The notes: a model not told the origin generated them from the sequence alone. A DNA stretch of 64,000 nucleotides from Metopolophium dirhodum (GCF_019925205.1 NC_083566.1:19158001-19222000); one strand, 5' to 3'. Positions 22,990 to 37,622 are shown, counted from the first letter of the stretch. Made by a program: numbers and translations.

Positions 22990-25345
22990 TACCATAATCT
23001 CCTACAGTCCTACCATTAATGTATGGTCTATACTATTTTAAGTTATTTAAAGAATGGTATTTATTTTCTGAGTCTTCTCCAACGAAACATATATTTTAAA
23101 TTTTAATGGAATTTTTTCACTATTATTAATGTGCCTTATGAAAAAAATATTGAATAAAATCACTAACTTGACGCTTGTAGAACTTTATCTTATAATCTAA
23201 GTACATGATCGTAAGCCAGTTTTTATTTTTAAATAATTCTAATTTGAGACAAGAAATTAATAAGCATAATAATATAATATATTGTGTATCTGCTATCTAT
23301 AAATACTTTTTTTACGTACCTATCCGTTTTGTTTAAACTAAAAATAAATGGGAAAAATACTGCAGGTGTTTGATCGTTGTAATGAATTGTGAATTGTGAT
23401 ACAATTATATAATATTAAGTACTAATTTTTCAATTTAATAATAAAATGTCTTACTTAAATTTAGCCTAAACTCCATTAGTCCACTGCCAAGGAATCAAGA
23501 GTTTTTACCCCATACATTGAGAAGGAAACAGTATTGTATATTATAGAAAATATAGTTGTACATCGTGTAAGTTCACCAAAAGTTTTATCTTAATGCAATA
23601 TATAATATATATATAATGTTGGCAGCACGCATTGAATCAAATATTACAACAACAACAAATAACATGAGACATTTTATTATTTTCAAACACAAAAATATTT
23701 TTATTTTATTCATAATAAATATAATATTTTGTTAATATTGATTTCAAAATTTAAATAATTTGTTATTTTAAAGTGATTACAATACTAATATATTATAATA
23801 TACATATTATAATTTATGCACAATTTATGTACCTAATTTATAATATTACGAAATAATTTCCTGGAAAATTAGGTTTCCCTAATAGCTATAAACTGTCTGA
23901 ATTCAATATTTAATTAAAAATAAAACGCTTTGAATTCAAGACTTTGGGTATTCAATACGATAAAATTGTCAGTTAAACACAACAATTTTCAAAAGTTGAA
24001 GCCTTAATTAAATTTCAACTTGTTTGAAACCCGAAGTTGTCGTCACTCGTAATGAATTGTTGAATGTATGGCATTTTTCTGACGCTAAAACGCAAGTGTT
24101 TGAACCCAATAGGATTTCTTATTTGCATTATTTTTTTATTTTAATGAAACTAATAATAATTATTCTAAACCGTCCATAACTAATGTTAAAGTAGTATAAT
24201 CTAACGAGATCCATTTGGTTTTCGCTTAAATATTAAAAACAAAATTTTATGTCGTATTATTAGTTTATAATTGTTGAGATGTTGATTTCGCAGTTTAGGT
24301 GATCAAGACCATATATATACACATATATATATATATAATATATATACTGAAACGCCATGTACACACATATATAATATACGTATGTCGTATATATTGAAAC
24401 GCCAATTTTATAGTCGGATGTTTCAGTGTCAACAACATTTACTATTGCAGTGAGCCATATATAAGGCGAAAAGAATTAAAATGCTAGTTCGACGGCAATA
24501 ATGTAATATGTTCGTTGTTCACTCGTACGCATTAAATCAGAAACGTTCAACAGTCTAATTTGTTTTATAATCCTGCACAGTGCAACTCGAGATATTTAAA
24601 GAACAATGTTAAAAGAGTTTTTACGAGTGAGAGACGCATCAAAGTTTCGTTATTTATTTCCTTGTCGAGTTTCATTAGTGGAAGACGTCCACATAATGAT
24701 TCGTAGACTTTCCTACAAGAGAACACAATAATTATTATCGTCCAGGACTCGATGTCGCCGACACGATTACCACATTTATAAAAACTCTTACAATTACCGT
24801 CTATCATGATTGACATATTTTTTAACTCGGTCTGTTAAAAGGACGTCGTAGTATTGTCTCAGTCTCAGTTATAAGCTCATAAATAACGTACAACTACGCA
24901 GTGTATTTGCGTTCAGCAGAACCAATTATTTTGTTTTATTAGTTAAGTACATACGTGTGATTTGACCTATATTATATTAGTAAAACTATCATCAAACTTA
25001 AAGTTAATAATACTGTCTGCGTGCATACTATTGGTTTTTAACGATATTTTAATTTTTGAGGGAGTGATGACTTAGGGCGTTCTTACATTTTAAAACTTAA
25101 CATAAATACTTATAACTTGCTTAAAAATTAAAATATCTTAAGAGACTGTGATAAAAACTCAGATAGTATTCTTTTACCCTTATAAGTATGATAAAAGGTC
25201 AATTAACTCTAATATTAATATCAAAATGTATTCTGCTGAACTCTGCTATGTTTTATGTTCGTTAGAAAATATACATATATTTACATATGTGAGTGTTACA
25301 TCTTATAAAATACTTATTTATTTTTCATTTTATACCTACCTACGT
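22990..25345. other. AT-rich spacer with an AT microsatellite
   Basis: No gene is recognised. (TA)n simple sequence lies at about 24311-24400, followed by a duplicated TGAAACGCCA motif (24349 and 24394). The minus frame 24565-24816 (83 codons) has somewhat higher GC than its surroundings but shows no known motif, and I do not call it. Confidence 0.5.
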
Positions 25346-25348
25346 ATA

Positions 25349-25515
25349 CTCTGTCCAAGTTAAGAAACGTAGTCGGAGGGCGACTTTTGCGCAGTGGCGT
25401 GGCAGTACTACACGGCTGCTGTACAGATAATTTACTGGGCGGTGGTGACGAATATGTGATTGCGGCCCGACGAAAACTGGTCACCGCTGACTACGTTTTT
25501 TTAACTCGAACAGAG
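25349..25515. mobile_element. TA-flanked MITE, 167 bp
   Basis: The left end CTCTGTCCAAGTTAAGAAAC and the right end (reverse complement) CTCTGTTCGAGTTAAAAAAA continue into ACGTAGTC on both sides, giving an inverted repeat of about 26 bp. Both sides are flanked by TATA, compatible with a TA target duplication of the Tc1/mariner type. The core (GGGCGACTTTTGCGCAGTGG) is GC-rich against the background. No coding capacity. Confidence 0.75.
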
Positions 25516-25519
25516 TATA

Positions 25520-27160
25520 GATATAATATTACAGTGTTTAGCGTAACATTGATATTTAATTAAATACTGATAAAATTAATATAGTTAGAAGTGGTACGCT
25601 AAAATATTATTTGAAAAATAAATAGGTACTCCGACATCCCACATCCCCCTAATTCAAATACTAGATATATATAATATATACTTATATATATCTAATTACC
25701 TATAAGTACCAAAATCGTAATCGACATGTGACTTATTGCTGGACAATAAATTATACTTAACGTCTGGAAAAAGTGACAACCCAATACTGTTTTGTCACGC
25801 TCGTCGACATCATATAAATCATATAATATAGGTAATGTTGTGTTAAGACATTATAAGAACATTACAACAAACAAGTTGATTTTCAAAAATATATCCGAAC
25901 TTACAAATGCCAATTGTATTGGACTTAGAACAAAAAAACATTAAAAACATACCTACATTCTTTGGCAGTCTAACAATTGTATATTATTAAAATTGATATT
26001 TAAAAATGTTTTCCGATAGTGTACTGTTTAGTGTTTATGCTAAAGATTTCATTCTATTCAACACATAGGTACTTTTGACTTTTGTATAAACAATAGAAAA
26101 CTTGATTATATTGGATGTTTACGCATTATAAAATTAAATTGTTAAAAATATACATGATTATAATATTACAATATTATGTTTCAGTCGATGGGAGGCAGAC
26201 ATTTTCTGTGTGATAATAAACTTGTTTAAACATTTAAAATTGAAGAAATCGCTTATTGTATAATAATATAAACTACAAACAGTCATATAAATAAGAAAGA
26301 AAACTCAAATGCTTTAGATTCTGAGTGATGAATGTACGTTTTTATAATGTGTATTTTTTTGTGTCTTTTAGTCAGTAGGAGCAGAAAATACATTTCAATA
26401 TTTATATTTGAGTGTGGTTTCTTGTAGCAAACGTGATCTAGTTGGTGTATTGCATTCCTCATGGGTACATTTTTTCTAGTGATTTTTAAAGAAAAATTAA
26501 TATTAGAAACTAGAAACATTCCACTATTGCTAAAACTATCATTTTCTATTGCACAGAATGAAAATTTTGAAATATTTATATTTATTTTAAGCTATTTATA
26601 GTCATTTGAAATGTTGAAACCTCTTTCCCGTTAATTTTGATGGCTTGAAAATGTAATAGAAGATTTCTCATTAGATGTTTTTAATATAGAAGTCTAAAAA
26701 TATAGAATATATTACATAGACACAGTATTTTTATGGAAGTTTTAAGTTTGAAGTCATAATTTAACGAAACCGGATATTTAAAAGGATGGCACTACTGGAA
26801 GGTTAAGGAACGGAATCGTTCTTGGGAATGCAAAAATATAAAGCACATGTTTTAATGTAATATTTTGTCTTATAATGTAAAAGTATAACACTGATATATA
26901 GCAGGGATGTATCTTACTGTAACTCTTTTGTTGCTTCCATGCCGCAACATTAATTATTTTGGATTGAAAATGTGTAAAAGAGGTTTGCAACCATGAGCAG
27001 TACATAAATACTGAAAATATAATAATGTATTACTGCTATAGCTGTAGTATTGGTGTTTATCGGTGATTTTTTCTCTACTCATATATTGATATGACTACTA
27101 TATAAAATAGGTAAATACATATATTGTATTTACTGTAAATAATGTAACCTCATAATAAAT
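25520..27160. other. AT-rich spacer including one dispersed-repeat copy
   Basis: Apart from the repeat copy at 26313-26520, nothing is recognised. The open frames here (26283-26519 and 26778-27005, both minus) are short and without motifs. Confidence 0.5.
26313..26520 (+). repeat. Dispersed repeat, copy 2
   Basis: TTTAGATTCTGAGTGATGAA is followed by a GTGTATTTTTTTGTGTC tract and GTGATCTAGTTGGTGTATTG. The order matches copy 1, with a small deletion in the GAGCGGAGCGATG box. Confidence 0.55.
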
Positions 27161-27164
27161 TTTT

Positions 27165-27400
27165 TTAAGCTTAAGTCCGACAACTATGGCCATTAGCTGT
27201 ATTTTTGTTTGTAGGGGAAGAAACGGTTGGTTGAAACACGTTTGTATGTGTGGCAAGGATTTAGGATTTGTCGCTGAAAATCCCTGGTGATCACCCATCC
27301 GAGAGCTAGCACCACGCTAACAATGAGCTAGCTAATGCGTACACTCAGAGCGTTTCCGCAGTTGAGTGTACGGACCGCGCCACACCGTGCCACATAATTA
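27165..27400. repeat. GC-rich repeat-like block with a perfect hairpin, possible 5S-like SINE
   Basis: This is a compact GC-richer block. GTGATCACCCATCCGAGAGC near 27287 resembles the reverse complement of the internal control region of 5S rRNA (CCCATCC, then AG, CTA and CACGC spacing). A 9-bp perfect hairpin (GTACACTCA with TGAGTGTAC) follows at about 27338-27370. It is not a full 5S gene. The 5S likeness is weak and from memory; it may be a SINE or another repeat. Confidence 0.3.
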
Positions 27401-27409
27401 TAATTTATA

Positions 27410-30400
27410 ATCATATTTACTGAAATAAACTGCATAAACTATAAGTAAGATATAATACGATGCTTTTTATTATAACATTTAAAAAAATAATAAATAGTTA
27501 TGGTTGTTATTATAATAAACTATTTTTAGTAATTTGACTTCGGTTTTGGGAATAGAAGAAGATTTTTTGGACAATCTTTGCACTATGAATATGTATTTTT
27601 ATAGTGTTCTCTACAGCTCAACCCATAATATGTTTTTCGTGCAGCATTTATTAAAAAAATAAAATATATGTATGATAATAAATTTATTAGAGTTACTCGA
27701 CTTTGCCCTTTAAAAAATGGACAATCATAAAATTTGACACTGTGTATTTTAGTTATAGGGTACCTTAGTTTTATAGTTAAATAATTTATTATATATTTAT
27801 TTTTTGTATGTACATATTATTATGTCCTATATATTTTAAGCCACAACAATAGCAATTATTTTCTTTGGATATTTAGTTTTTTTTTTATAAATACGCCTTA
27901 ACTGCTAAGGTAATTGGCGTTTCTAAAAATACATTCAATTTATAAAAAAAAATTAAGTATTGGTGAATGAAAGACAAAAAAAATTAAAAAAAAAAAAATT
28001 GATAAATGTATAGAGTATTTACAAGGGAAAAGTATAAAATACTACATTTTACATTGGGAACAAAAGAAAAAATCTAAGGTGGAGGACAATAGTATATATT
28101 TTAGGCACCTATAATTATAAAACAAATTCAAATCATTAGACTGATATTAAATTAAGTTGTAAAGTTATATTAAAATTTGATTATTAACGCCTATTATAAT
28201 TATCATAATAAAATGAAAACTATTGTCGTTTGAAATCGGAGATTTAACTTTGGCATTGAAATAGTTTTCCGAAAAAATATTCAATGTCTTCTGGCATACC
28301 TCATATTTTTTTTCATTTTATTGCAGTTGAATTTCATTAAAATAAATTAATTTTTCACTGAAATGAAACATTTGCAAGAACGTTTACATTTTGAAAGGCT
28401 AAATTCGGAATATTACATAATGAATTATACGCAAGGATTGGCTCAATGTATAAGAAAAGATTAGTGTTGTCGAATTGTTTTAAACGTCTTAACTTGTCTT
28501 TCGTTTGGTGAATCTTATATCTCGGAGGCGCTTAAATATACCAAAATTAATACCGAATAAATCAAGTACAGCGTTTTATTATTATTTGCAACGGCTGTAA
28601 AATCTAAACGTTTAGCACTCAAAACAACGAATACCACAATAAAACATAACAATATAAAACAGACTCATAGTACCTAGGCACATACATATAACTACAACGT
28701 CGATAACGACCATGAAAGTGAATTAATTATACTGTCGTACTAGATGAAATAATGATTAAACTGTGATTTCATAAACGAGTGTTTTATGGGCAGCTTGAGG
28801 TATCCCCTGTATACATTTCAAAAGTTTATTGATTGTTTTTTTTTTTTTGTTAAAAATGAATAGGTAGTCATTAACATTGTTCGCAACTTAATAATTATGA
28901 CGTGAATAACGTCTAACAAAAAAAATTAACACTTTAAGATATTACCTATATCGTTTCGAGTTATTAAATAGTTTGTGTTGGTACTCAAATAATATTGAGG
29001 TAAACATTTAACAATGTTAAACGTCGTGCCGACTATTTTAGAATAATACAGTGCACGTCCAAAATTGCTGAGCATAGTATAAGTATTTTCATGTGTATTG
29101 TGTTATCATTTAAATATTTATATTTTTTATTTTTCGTATAAAGAATACTTCTTTGGGTATACTATACAATATATGACGTGTTTTATGATATGGAAAATAA
29201 TATAATGTAAGATCGACCGCCTGACAGGTATATAAGCACATTGAAAAATACACCACGTTTTATAATATTATAATATTTTCGTATAGGTTTCAAGTGATAT
29301 ATTTAAAGCCAGCATTGGACGATAGATTTTGCACGAAGATTACCGCGGTAGAACTTGGTATTATAAATTTCCCTCGAATCCGGTGTTTTATCGGATGTTT
29401 ATGTAAATTTTCTCAGAAAATGCGTAATGATCTCGTAGAAAACAGGTCACTGGTTCGAGTATGACTTTTACAAAAAAATAGATCATTTTTCAGACGCTCG
29501 TAAATATAAACGGAAGACGTCACACCAGGTGTTTGTAACGTATACAGGTAGGTCAACAAAGTTATTACAATATAATATTATACTACATAAACGGCAGTCA
29601 CATTTCTGAGGTAATGTAAAACGAGGTTTAAGAATATTGTGCACAAACGTATAACATAATATTTTTGTTTGCAATTTATTTTTTGTAACTTTTCTTAGCC
29701 GTCGTAGTTTTTTCAAGCAATATCTGTTTGTATGTTTAATTGGACAATAGTTGGGATGGTTTACCTAATTTTAGGAAAATGTTCGTTTTTAAATTACACA
29801 TTATTTAACAACTTACAAAATATTTAATTTAGTTAGCAACGTGTTTTTGGTATGAAATACGAATTCGTATGAGATATTTGTATTCCATCCTACTAAAAAC
29901 ATAGTCATAAATTAAACGTTAATGATATTATACATCAATTGAGTTTTAGTTATGATTGCGCTGGATTTGTACCGTCAATATTCGCTAATACTGTACACAT
30001 AATATTGTTATGACCGTAACTATGATAATTTATACAATTTATTATAAACACATTACATGTTATACTAATACATTTTGTAGTCATATTATTTACGGACGGT
30101 CAACTTTTGTGTCACTCACATTTTTATCGTCGTAAGAGATGAGCATGCTATTATTTGTTTTTTTTTTGATTTCATATAATTAGACGTTTAGACTGTCCCT
30201 TTTGATCTTATGCCTACGAAAGAAATTTTTTTTTGCACTCTATTGTTAAAAACCACTTACAATGATATCTGAAAATCCGTCAACCGTTAATTTAACCGTT
30301 TCCAATTAATGCTCGCTCTTTTTTTTTTTTTTAATTAAAAAGCTACTTTTTTCCTGTTTCTTTTTTTTTGTGCGTATATTATAGTGCATTATATTTTTAT

Positions 30401-33400
30401 TTATAACGTTTGAGTTAAAAACCATTTATGTTGAAAATGGTTTTTACTAGAATAATGTTCAAAGGCTTACCTAATATTACATCGACGAATAAGTTCGTTT
30501 TATTTTGTTTATATTATTATCTCATCAACTACGTAATTCATGTTTGTTATAATGTATTTTACATTTTAATAATAATAATAATAAATTTAATTATTGTTAT
30601 TTTAAATATTGCAAAATTATATACAAAAAGAGAAAAACTAACATTGTTCTTCACTGAGGCGAAATATCTTATTGAAGAGCAAGAGTACTTCTAAACTTGG
30701 CGAGAGAAAAAAAATAAAACATGATAATGTCTTACAATTAAAACAAAACAAAAAAACAATATTTATTTATTTATTTACATATTTGAATTTATTAGTTCTT
30801 TTACGATTATTATACTGAGTATCGGTCAACATGCTTCGGTCATCGTTTAAATTGTAGTTGTTGACAAAATAGAATTTGCAAAAGCGGTCAGCGGACAATT
30901 TAAGACAAAAAAAAATAAATGACAAGGGATTTAAAATATTTATAAAAAAATATTTTTCGATTTATTTCAATTTAATATATTATAACATCTACTTGGAGGA
31001 AATCCAAAGACATAAAGGCCAGATATGGAATGGTGAAAATATGTTCTCCGGAAACCGTACTGTGGTTAATCATGTCAGCAGTAAGTAATTCGTGAAACAA
31101 TTTTTTTTTTAAGCACTCTTTATTAAATGTTCAATTAATTATTTCGTATACTCATACTATTTAATCAACTGAATCGCCACTGATTGCTTGTTCATTTGGT
31201 AGGTTCATTGTTCAAATACATTTTATAGGTACGACTTTAATAATTAACCTAACTGTCCTAACTAACTAATAATGTAATCACGTGTATTGAAATATACATA
31301 GTGCGAGTCTAATTATAGTCAAACGTGAAATAATTGCAAATCAGTGAAAACGAAAGAGATTTTAACATTATTCCGTTTTTATATCACAATATGAATATTT
31401 ATAATGGTATTGTCGCATTATTCTCCGGCACAATAATTTCCCATTGGCCCCTTTACAAAAATAAAAGAAATGTCTTTTACCTATGCAATTTTATTCTAGA
31501 GTCCAATCTTACAAACGTGGAATCGTATAGAATTATTATGTGTTAAATTTATTTAAGTTAATATAAACAAAATAATGTATTGGTATAGCATTTATTAAAT
31601 AGATACAAATTTAAAATAAATATGATAATATACCCAGCTATAGTATGTTAATTGATAGGGAAGTCAGTCTAGCTGTAATTTGATGTATAATGCAGATATT
31701 CTAGTGCAGTTTTATTTATTATACATATATGGCAAATAGCCTTCATTTTACAAAGGTCCAAACAATTTTTTTCAAATCTTAAAATCTTTATTTATTTTTG
31801 ATGTTTTAAAAACTCGAAAATGGTCATTTTGTAGAATTATTTATTTATAATATGGAGGAATAAACATTTAAAAATTGGTTGGATTTTGAATGAAAGAAAG
31901 CAACTTATATTTTAAGAAATACACATAATTTTGTAAAGTTGTATGGTTTCCATCAGGGCTTGAAACTGAATACATTTTTTTCCGATTTCGATTTTCATTT
32001 TGGATATCGGTATTTATTTGTTCCGATTTGGATTTCGGTCTCGGATATTGGTATTTATTTTTTTTTATATCGATTTCGGTTTTTAACTACCTATGTTGTC
32101 CTGTATTCAAAATTGGTATCAAATCCTGGTTTTCATACTTCTATAATTAATGCTAATCCAACAGATAATAATTAACACTCATTGAAATTGTATGTACTAT
32201 TTGTTATTAGTATTCATAATATCGTTCAATGAATCCACCATTAACAGCACAAATTAATTTTATAAGACCAATGTTTTTGTAACGAAATTGAAGTGTATCT
32301 TGGAATAATTAATTTTCTTACAAAGATCATGCCACCGTGGGTCTATAAAATTGACTTGTGCATGTTGGATGATATATTGTACAATATTATGAAAGCAAAG
32401 AACAAAATATTTCATACAATTTCAACGATAGTAGTGTGTTTTGTATTAACTAATGGATTAACATTACTACATTAGTTATAAAAGTGCAGAGGAAATCATA
32501 CAATTGTACAATATTATGCTGTATTTTTGAAAATATTATGTGGTTTTCATTCGTTCAAAATTAAAATGGTTTTTCCTCCATATTATAAATGAATGACTAT
32601 TTAAGAATTTTTTTTTTGCCATACCATGGTATGTGAAAATCCTATTAGTGATTACTGATTAGTCATAATATTATCAATATTGATTATTGAACTGTCATAA
32701 TATACCTAAGTATTATGTACATTAAAAAATTCGTGAAAATCACGAATAAACTTAAATTGTATTTATTTTCTTCCCATTTTCTAGGGCTGACATTATATAA
32801 AAAAATATCCAAGGGCCCCCTGCGATCGCCAGGTGGCCGGGTGCGTCAGACCGACACTGAACATGGTGTATGTATATTGTAAATTGTAATAAAATAACTT
32901 GTAGTCGGAAAAAAATAATACAATTTAATAAAAGTAAAACGTTACAAAAACTATGAAATAAAATATTTGATAGAGAAGTTTGACTGCCTCTGAGGGGGAG
33001 GGGTGGGTTTCTTTGAATTTGAAAGCGACTATAAATCATTGTGTCCGAAAACACTCAGGAACTGCCGGGTTATTCACATATTTTGTGCAAGTTTTGGTCA
33101 AAACTGTCTTTTTTTTTATATTTCTGTACAACTATCTCCGACTGTAGTTTTACGTGTTGTTGTCGAAATATATTGAGAAGTATTCGTCTCCAATTTTCAG
33201 ATAATAAATAAATTGTATAATATACAGATTGGGCGTGCGCCGAATGAAAACTTTTAGAGCAATTTTACTTTCCGAAAACATTTAGACCGTAAAAACGGAA
33301 ACATTGTATTATTTTGATTACAACGTTCGACACAAATATACACATGCTATATTATGTTATTATTATGGTCCATTGTATAGTAAAATATTTTTTGAACGGT

Positions 33401-34840
33401 GGTGCAGACAAATGACGTATCATAGCATTAAATTACATTAAACCGTTAATAATTTCAGATCACTCGTGTCGATAAGACTCATAATTAATGTTTTATGACT
33501 AAAAGCAGAGATGAATAGTTAATGTCACGTATTCGAGAGGCACACGTACGGTTATATTTTGACCCGCGGAAGCTTTCGTACCTACAGTATCATCCTTGAT
33601 TTTGGCGCCATAGCTAGTGTCGGCGTGCGGGCGGTGAGATTAAAATAAGCCTTATTACGACACAAAATTCACCTAAGGAGTGAATACATACATAAATAAC
33701 GAACCATTTCACAATATTGAAACGCATTCTGATTTAGAATACAAATCGAAAAACTGTCATCCGTATAATGTATATTTTATATTGGGTTACCGGGCTACCT
33801 ATATATAGCTAATACTGAAACAACGATATTGAAAACGAAGAATATAAAATTATGTACATCGTACATAAATAGATCCGCCACGATCATAATGAAACTACAG
33901 CAGACACACAGACGCCACTCACGAGCATTTAAATAATACATTTCATGTTTACGTATATTATAATATAGTGATTTTGAGTACGAATCGGTTTCAAAAATAT
34001 ACGCGATACTCACATTAACCATGTACACTGATTATATACAATATTATAATCATCAATCATCATCCGTTTAATCAATTGACAATAAATGTATATTCGAATT
34101 CTGATTTTTTGGTATCTAAATATTCTTAAACACCATATTTGTAGCTACTTAGACTTCTATACCATTTAGAGAGTGTATGTGGTGATAAAAACTTCTTTTT
34201 TTTCTAAAATAAAAACCACCATTTTTTACCGTACAATTTTTAAACACGTAATGTTTTTTTTTTCGATAATGGTATGCATCTTAATCGAAATTCGAATGAG
34301 TAGCTTTTCTAAGTTATTACACTTATACTGTTAGGACGAAAATTACAACTCACTACTTACAACATCATATTAGCTCAGGAATTTTTAAATAAATAGAATA
34401 AAAAAAAATTAGATAGACAATATTACTATATTAAAAATCACTATTATACGTGTCTGTTTATACCGTGTGCCAAGTTGAAATTTTAAGCTATTATAGATTT
34501 GTATTTTGATGACGCTGAACAAAAGCAATCAACTACATTTAAAAAAAAAACCTGATAGTTTCCTCATTTAAAAATAAAAATATACTTACAATAAAATAAA
34601 CTTTTTTCTCACTAATTAAACAAATCAGAAATTGCATTTTTAAATTTCTTCTTGGAAGCTAAATAAAAGGAAATTGTGTGATCTGCATATTAAAATCGAT
34701 GTTTAACAGAAATTCTTAAAATGTTTAAGGGAAAAAAAAGAAATACTTTTATTCTGATAGGTCTGAAAGAAAATCTATAACTACATTTTAATCGTAGCCA
34801 TCTTTTTGACAAATAAAATAAATTATGTCACACAATAATA
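27410..34840. other. Long AT-rich spacer, no recognisable gene
   Basis: More than 7 kb carry only short stop-dense frames. GC-richer patches occur at 32805-32870 and 33530-33650 without coding signs. TTTCGGTTTCGGATA-like repetition at 31975-32090 produces the 78-codon frame seen there. The frame at 30876-31088 ends just before AGCAGTAAGTAA, which resembles a donor site, but the peptide has no family features. Confidence 0.5.
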
Positions 34841-34847
34841 CAATATA

Positions 34848-35068
34848 CAGGAACAGGGTGTATCAAAAGTCTTCAATCGATTTCAAAAATTTATATTTAT
34901 TTAAAAAATGAAGATATAAGGGTGAAATAAAGTAAAATATATTCTTAAAATAGATAAGTTTTATTAATCAGTCAAGCATTAATACATGAGTCACTAACTT
35001 GCGATTAACCGTTGCCGAACTATATGTATATCAGTTCGTAATCGGATGAAGACTTTTGAAACACTCTG
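34848..35068. mobile_element. TA-flanked MITE, 221 bp
   Basis: The left end is TACAGgaaCAGGGTG followed by TATCAAAAGTCTTCAATCG. The right end (reverse complement) reads TACAGAGTGTTTCAAAAGTC then TTCATCCGAT. The inverted repeats are about 30 bp with a 6-base insertion on the left. TA flanks are present on both sides. Tc1/mariner-like by its ends; the interior does not code. Confidence 0.72.
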
Positions 35069-35074
35069 TATAAT

Positions 35075-37170
35075 AAGCTGTGTATATTTTACAGAATACC
35101 TTTAACTAATAATTAGTGTAATCAAATGAACAGCTAATTATATGATCACTCGTGCCGTCAATGAACTTATTAAGTGGTGCAGTGAATAAAGTTGAGTTGT
35201 AGGCATATTATAATATCTTTTTTAAATTTAAATACACAGCAGGCGCCCTTGACTTTAAGCCAAACCACCGGTGCATCAATTATTCTGAAAAGTATTATTA
35301 TAATACTATTCGGCGTTTTATAATAATGTACATAATAATATATAGTTGAACTGCATAATAATATGTTATAATATGCGAAACGAGATATGTTGTTACATCG
35401 TAGTCGTTTATTACCACGACTGCAGGCGACGAAGTTAACGTTTATAGATTTGTGACAGTTATAATATTATTATGTCATTCAACGCATTCATGTCGTTAAA
35501 AAAATATGACCGGTACAAAAACTGCACTCAATTTAAAAAAAAAAAAAAATGACGCACTAAATTATTATAGTGCATCCACGTCACCTCCCGTCACAACGGG
35601 TTTACTGGTATAATACCGTTTATTAATCTCACGAACAACCCTATACACTGCTGTTTATTCCACACTTATAATAATTATATTATATACTCGTATTAATAAC
35701 ATGCATTGCTGACGAATAGTTTTCAAAACAAAAAAAAATAGTGATACCTACACATCACACTATAATTCCCGCTACGATCAAATTGCGTTTCTCCTGTCTG
35801 TTTAATATATTATGTTGTACAGCGATTGTGTAAAATAATAATAAGAGTGTTCGAAAACCGTTCTCTGCCAACAGCGGCGCATAAATACGTGGAAACATTT
35901 TCATTAAAAAGCACTGTCGCGCAGATATTTTTACAAACTCGTTTTTTTTAACCAAACGTTTTGATTTGTATTTTGTTTGTGTTAAACTTTTTGTTTCCGA
36001 AAACAATTTATTTTCAAACTGTTTTGCAATAAATAACGATAATTACTGCAATGTAATAATATATTTGACGTCTAAAACGTAAATAATATCTGTTTTCGCT
36101 GTTTAAATACATTTATACGATTGATAAGCAGTGGCATATTGTTGGGAGGGGGGCAGGTTGATGATGGATCCCTCCTTGGAAAGTGGATCTCAGATTTTTT
36201 ATGCGTCTATTTTGATCTATTTGCATTTAAGTTATAATATCTGTAAAAACTAAATTGTCAAATTAGCAATAAATAAAAATAAATGCTTAAGGTAAAGTCC
36301 TTAAAAAAAAAAATTTAAAAGTTGATTTATGAGGGGCGTCGAGGTTAGGTTAGGTTAGGAGAGACCTCCGTAACAAGAGTGGTATTAAAAACAATTTAAT
36401 CACTGCAGCCCCGCCCACAGGGCGTGCTCCAGATATGCCACTTTTGATAAGTGTGATGCATATATTATTGTACGAAATAAGTATAAATATATACTCAATA
36501 AATGAAAAATATTTCCGGTACATATAATTTTTTATGACAAGCCCACAACAATACATTAAATTATTGTGGTATACTATAATATTATATTGCAGTAATCGTA
36601 AAAACGAACGAGTCGAAAACAAACGAGAAGTGTAAAATTATTTTGTTGAAAAACAGAAAAATGTACACGTCGCATCGTCATAGAGGAGGATGTATTGTTG
36701 ATTTTTCGGAGTGGCTATTATTTGGATTTTTAAGGGGAAAACGCGAATTTTCTCCCGCGATATTTATTGTAGACCAATCATAATATTTTACTGCCGTTTG
36801 TTATACATTGTACCGTGTAAAAGAAAAAGAATCTTCTAACCATTTGTATCGTCACTGGGTAGGTACTTATACTATACATCTGTCGGGTTGAAACAAAACG
36901 AGCTCAAAACTAATGTGTATTTGTCTATAGAAAACTTCTCCATGGTCACTATCGTTAGGTCGACCGTATTCAAGTAATTTGCTTTTACGATGCTTTTACC
37001 TATATATGACTATATCCTATGTACATAACGATATAAAAGATATTCTGAGATATATATATTATATACAATACATATGCGACTATATATATTATATATATGT
37101 TATTTAACAAGTTTTATGGTACTTAAGACCATATTATTATTATTATATCATTTTACCTGATTGTATGGTT
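35075..37170. other. AT-rich spacer with a short TTAGG run
   Basis: Three TTAGG units lie at about 36345-36359. They are followed by a GC-richer stretch (GCAGCCCCGCCCACAGGGCG) that looks like an element edge. The minus frames at 35755-36006 and 36350-36622 have no motifs. Confidence 0.5.
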
Positions 37171-37175
37171 TTTAA

Positions 37176-37622
37176 AAGGATGCTATAACCGCACGCGTTG
37201 TCTCTGTCTTACAAACGCGAATTGTACGTTCTGAATAATCTATTTAACTCTAGTATGCATAATATAAGAATTTATCTATGATCAAATTTAAAAGTAAGAG
37301 ATAGATAAATAGTAGATTATCTAGTGAACCTCATAGGTTTTATTTTAGATTATAATTTTGAAGCAAGCTATAAGTATTTTAAAATGCACAAACAATTTAC
37401 AATTTAAAAATACTTGTATAATTTGCTTTAAAATTAAAATATTAAAAAAAAACCTATGATGTTCATTAGATAATATTCTTACTTTTAAATTTGATAATTG
37501 TTAAATTCCGTCCAATATTAATCATAACATAATATTAATATTAAATGGATTATTCAGAATGTACAATTTGTCATGTTACGCGTTTGCAAGACGGAGACAG
37601 CGCATGCGCGTGTAGCGTCCTC
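37176..37622. mobile_element. TTAA-flanked foldback transposon, 447 bp
   Basis: The ends AAGGATGCTATAACCGCACG and (reverse complement) GAGGACGCTACACGCGCATG pair along most of the element. Inner pairs include TGTCTCTGTCTTACAAACGC with GCGTTTGCAAGACGGAGACA, ACGTTCTGAATAATC with GATTATTCAGAATGT, and AAATTTAAAAGTAAGA with TCTTACTTTTAAATTT. Both sides carry TTAA (37172-37175 and 37623-37626), the target duplication of piggyBac-like elements. Transcribed, it would form a hairpin of roughly 200 bp. Confidence 0.85.
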
